The translations under genes were made by a program, and so were the position numbers. Positions 5,284 through 5,357 of a stretch of 5,357 nt of DNA are shown here, one piece after another. The first letter of the stretch is position 1, and the number at the start of each line of letters is the position of its first letter. This DNA comes from an uncultured bacterium (lineage in GTDB: Bacteria; Cyanobacteriota; Vampirovibrionia; Gastranaerophilales; Gastranaerophilaceae), in contig CAMHDG010000130.1 in the NCBI GenBank assembly GCA_946183815.1, forward strand, positions 1 to 5,357, written 5' to 3'. Under the pieces are notes generated by a model, which saw only the letters and a list, made by a program, of their open reading frames with translations, ran no database searches and was not told the origin of the DNA.

Positions 5284-5301
5284 TTGTAACATGTCTTAAC
5301 A
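5284..5301 (-). promoter_or_regulatory. 18-bp regulatory motif, copy 2 (probable activator site)
   Basis: On the minus strand the motif reads TGTTAAGACATGTTACAA, 17 of 18 bases identical to the copy at 1090-1107. In this copy two 10-bp units stand in tandem, TGTTAAGACA and TGTTACAACA (5301-5282), so both would face the same side of the helix. The centre lies about 61 bp upstream of the predicted start. The 5292 ATG of the longer reading frame lies inside this motif, one reason to reject that start. Confidence 0.55.
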
Positions 5302-5302
5302 T

Positions 5303-5328
5303 GGGTAAATTATTGTTTAGGGGTAAAT
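5303..5328. repeat. Direct repeat GGGTAAAT, two copies 18 bp apart
   Basis: GGGTAAAT occurs at 5303-5310 and again at 5321-5328, immediately upstream of the activator-like motif of the minus-strand gene. It may be a second protein-binding site or chance. No matching pair is seen upstream of the other orphan gene. The remaining 29 bases to the window edge show no gene or signal I can support. Confidence 0.3.
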
Positions 5329-5357
5329 GATATAAATCGTTAAAAGCCCCTCTCCTT

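Noticed and set aside
5212..5292. Longer start (ATG at 5292) for the minus-strand gene
   Set aside because: The added 27 codons would cover the conserved activator motif and both promoter boxes and lack a Shine-Dalgarno. The ATG at 5211 has AAGGA upstream.

Overview
This is AT-rich bacterial chromosomal DNA with tightly packed genes, ordinary Shine-Dalgarno sites and TAA stops. The gene content (Era GTPase, an AI-2E/PerM-type permease, a TIGR03960-like radical SAM protein) does not identify a phylum. The AT-rich composition, the style of the radical SAM protein and the two low-complexity orphan proteins remind me of non-photosynthetic relatives of cyanobacteria (Melainabacteria/Vampirovibrionia, e.g. 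Gastranaerophilales). That placement is an impression, not a demonstrated fact. No transposase, integrase, CRISPR array, tRNA or rRNA is visible.

Layout. 1-708 (minus) holds the N-terminal 236 codons of era, cut by the window edge within the KH domain. 709-1183 is a 475-bp gap with several signals: degenerate TTTTCCA heptamers, a minus-strand unit that looks like a ~100-nt small RNA or an attenuated era leader (promoter, CU-rich segment with an anti-Shine-Dalgarno CTCCTCC, intrinsic terminator), a 164-bp inverted-repeat element whose arms are four tandem TAGTGAA heptamers each, and a promoter with an upstream 18-bp motif. 1184-1708 (plus) encodes an unrecognised 174-residue protein. A perfect 13-bp hairpin then covers the ribosome binding site of the next gene. 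1775-2803 (AI-2E family permease) and 2804-4348 (radical SAM enzyme) form a two-gene unit with no base between stop and start. 4345-5211 (minus) encodes a 288-residue Cys- and Trp-free low-complexity protein with a Gln-rich C-terminal coiled coil. Its stop codon overlaps that of the radical SAM gene in the tetranucleotide TTAA.

How the parts fit. The most notable signal is that the two orphan genes, 174 aa on plus and 288 aa on minus, more than 3 kb apart and facing each other, share nearly the same upstream architecture. Each has an 18-bp motif (TGTTAAGACATGT then A or T then ACAA) 94 or 90 bp before the start codon, then AATTAG, a 17-bp spacer, a TATA-type -10 box and an AGGATA ribosome binding site. 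This suggests one activator-dependent regulon that brackets the permease/radical SAM pair. Both orphan products lack signal peptides and membrane segments and are rich in small or polar residues. Their function is unknown.
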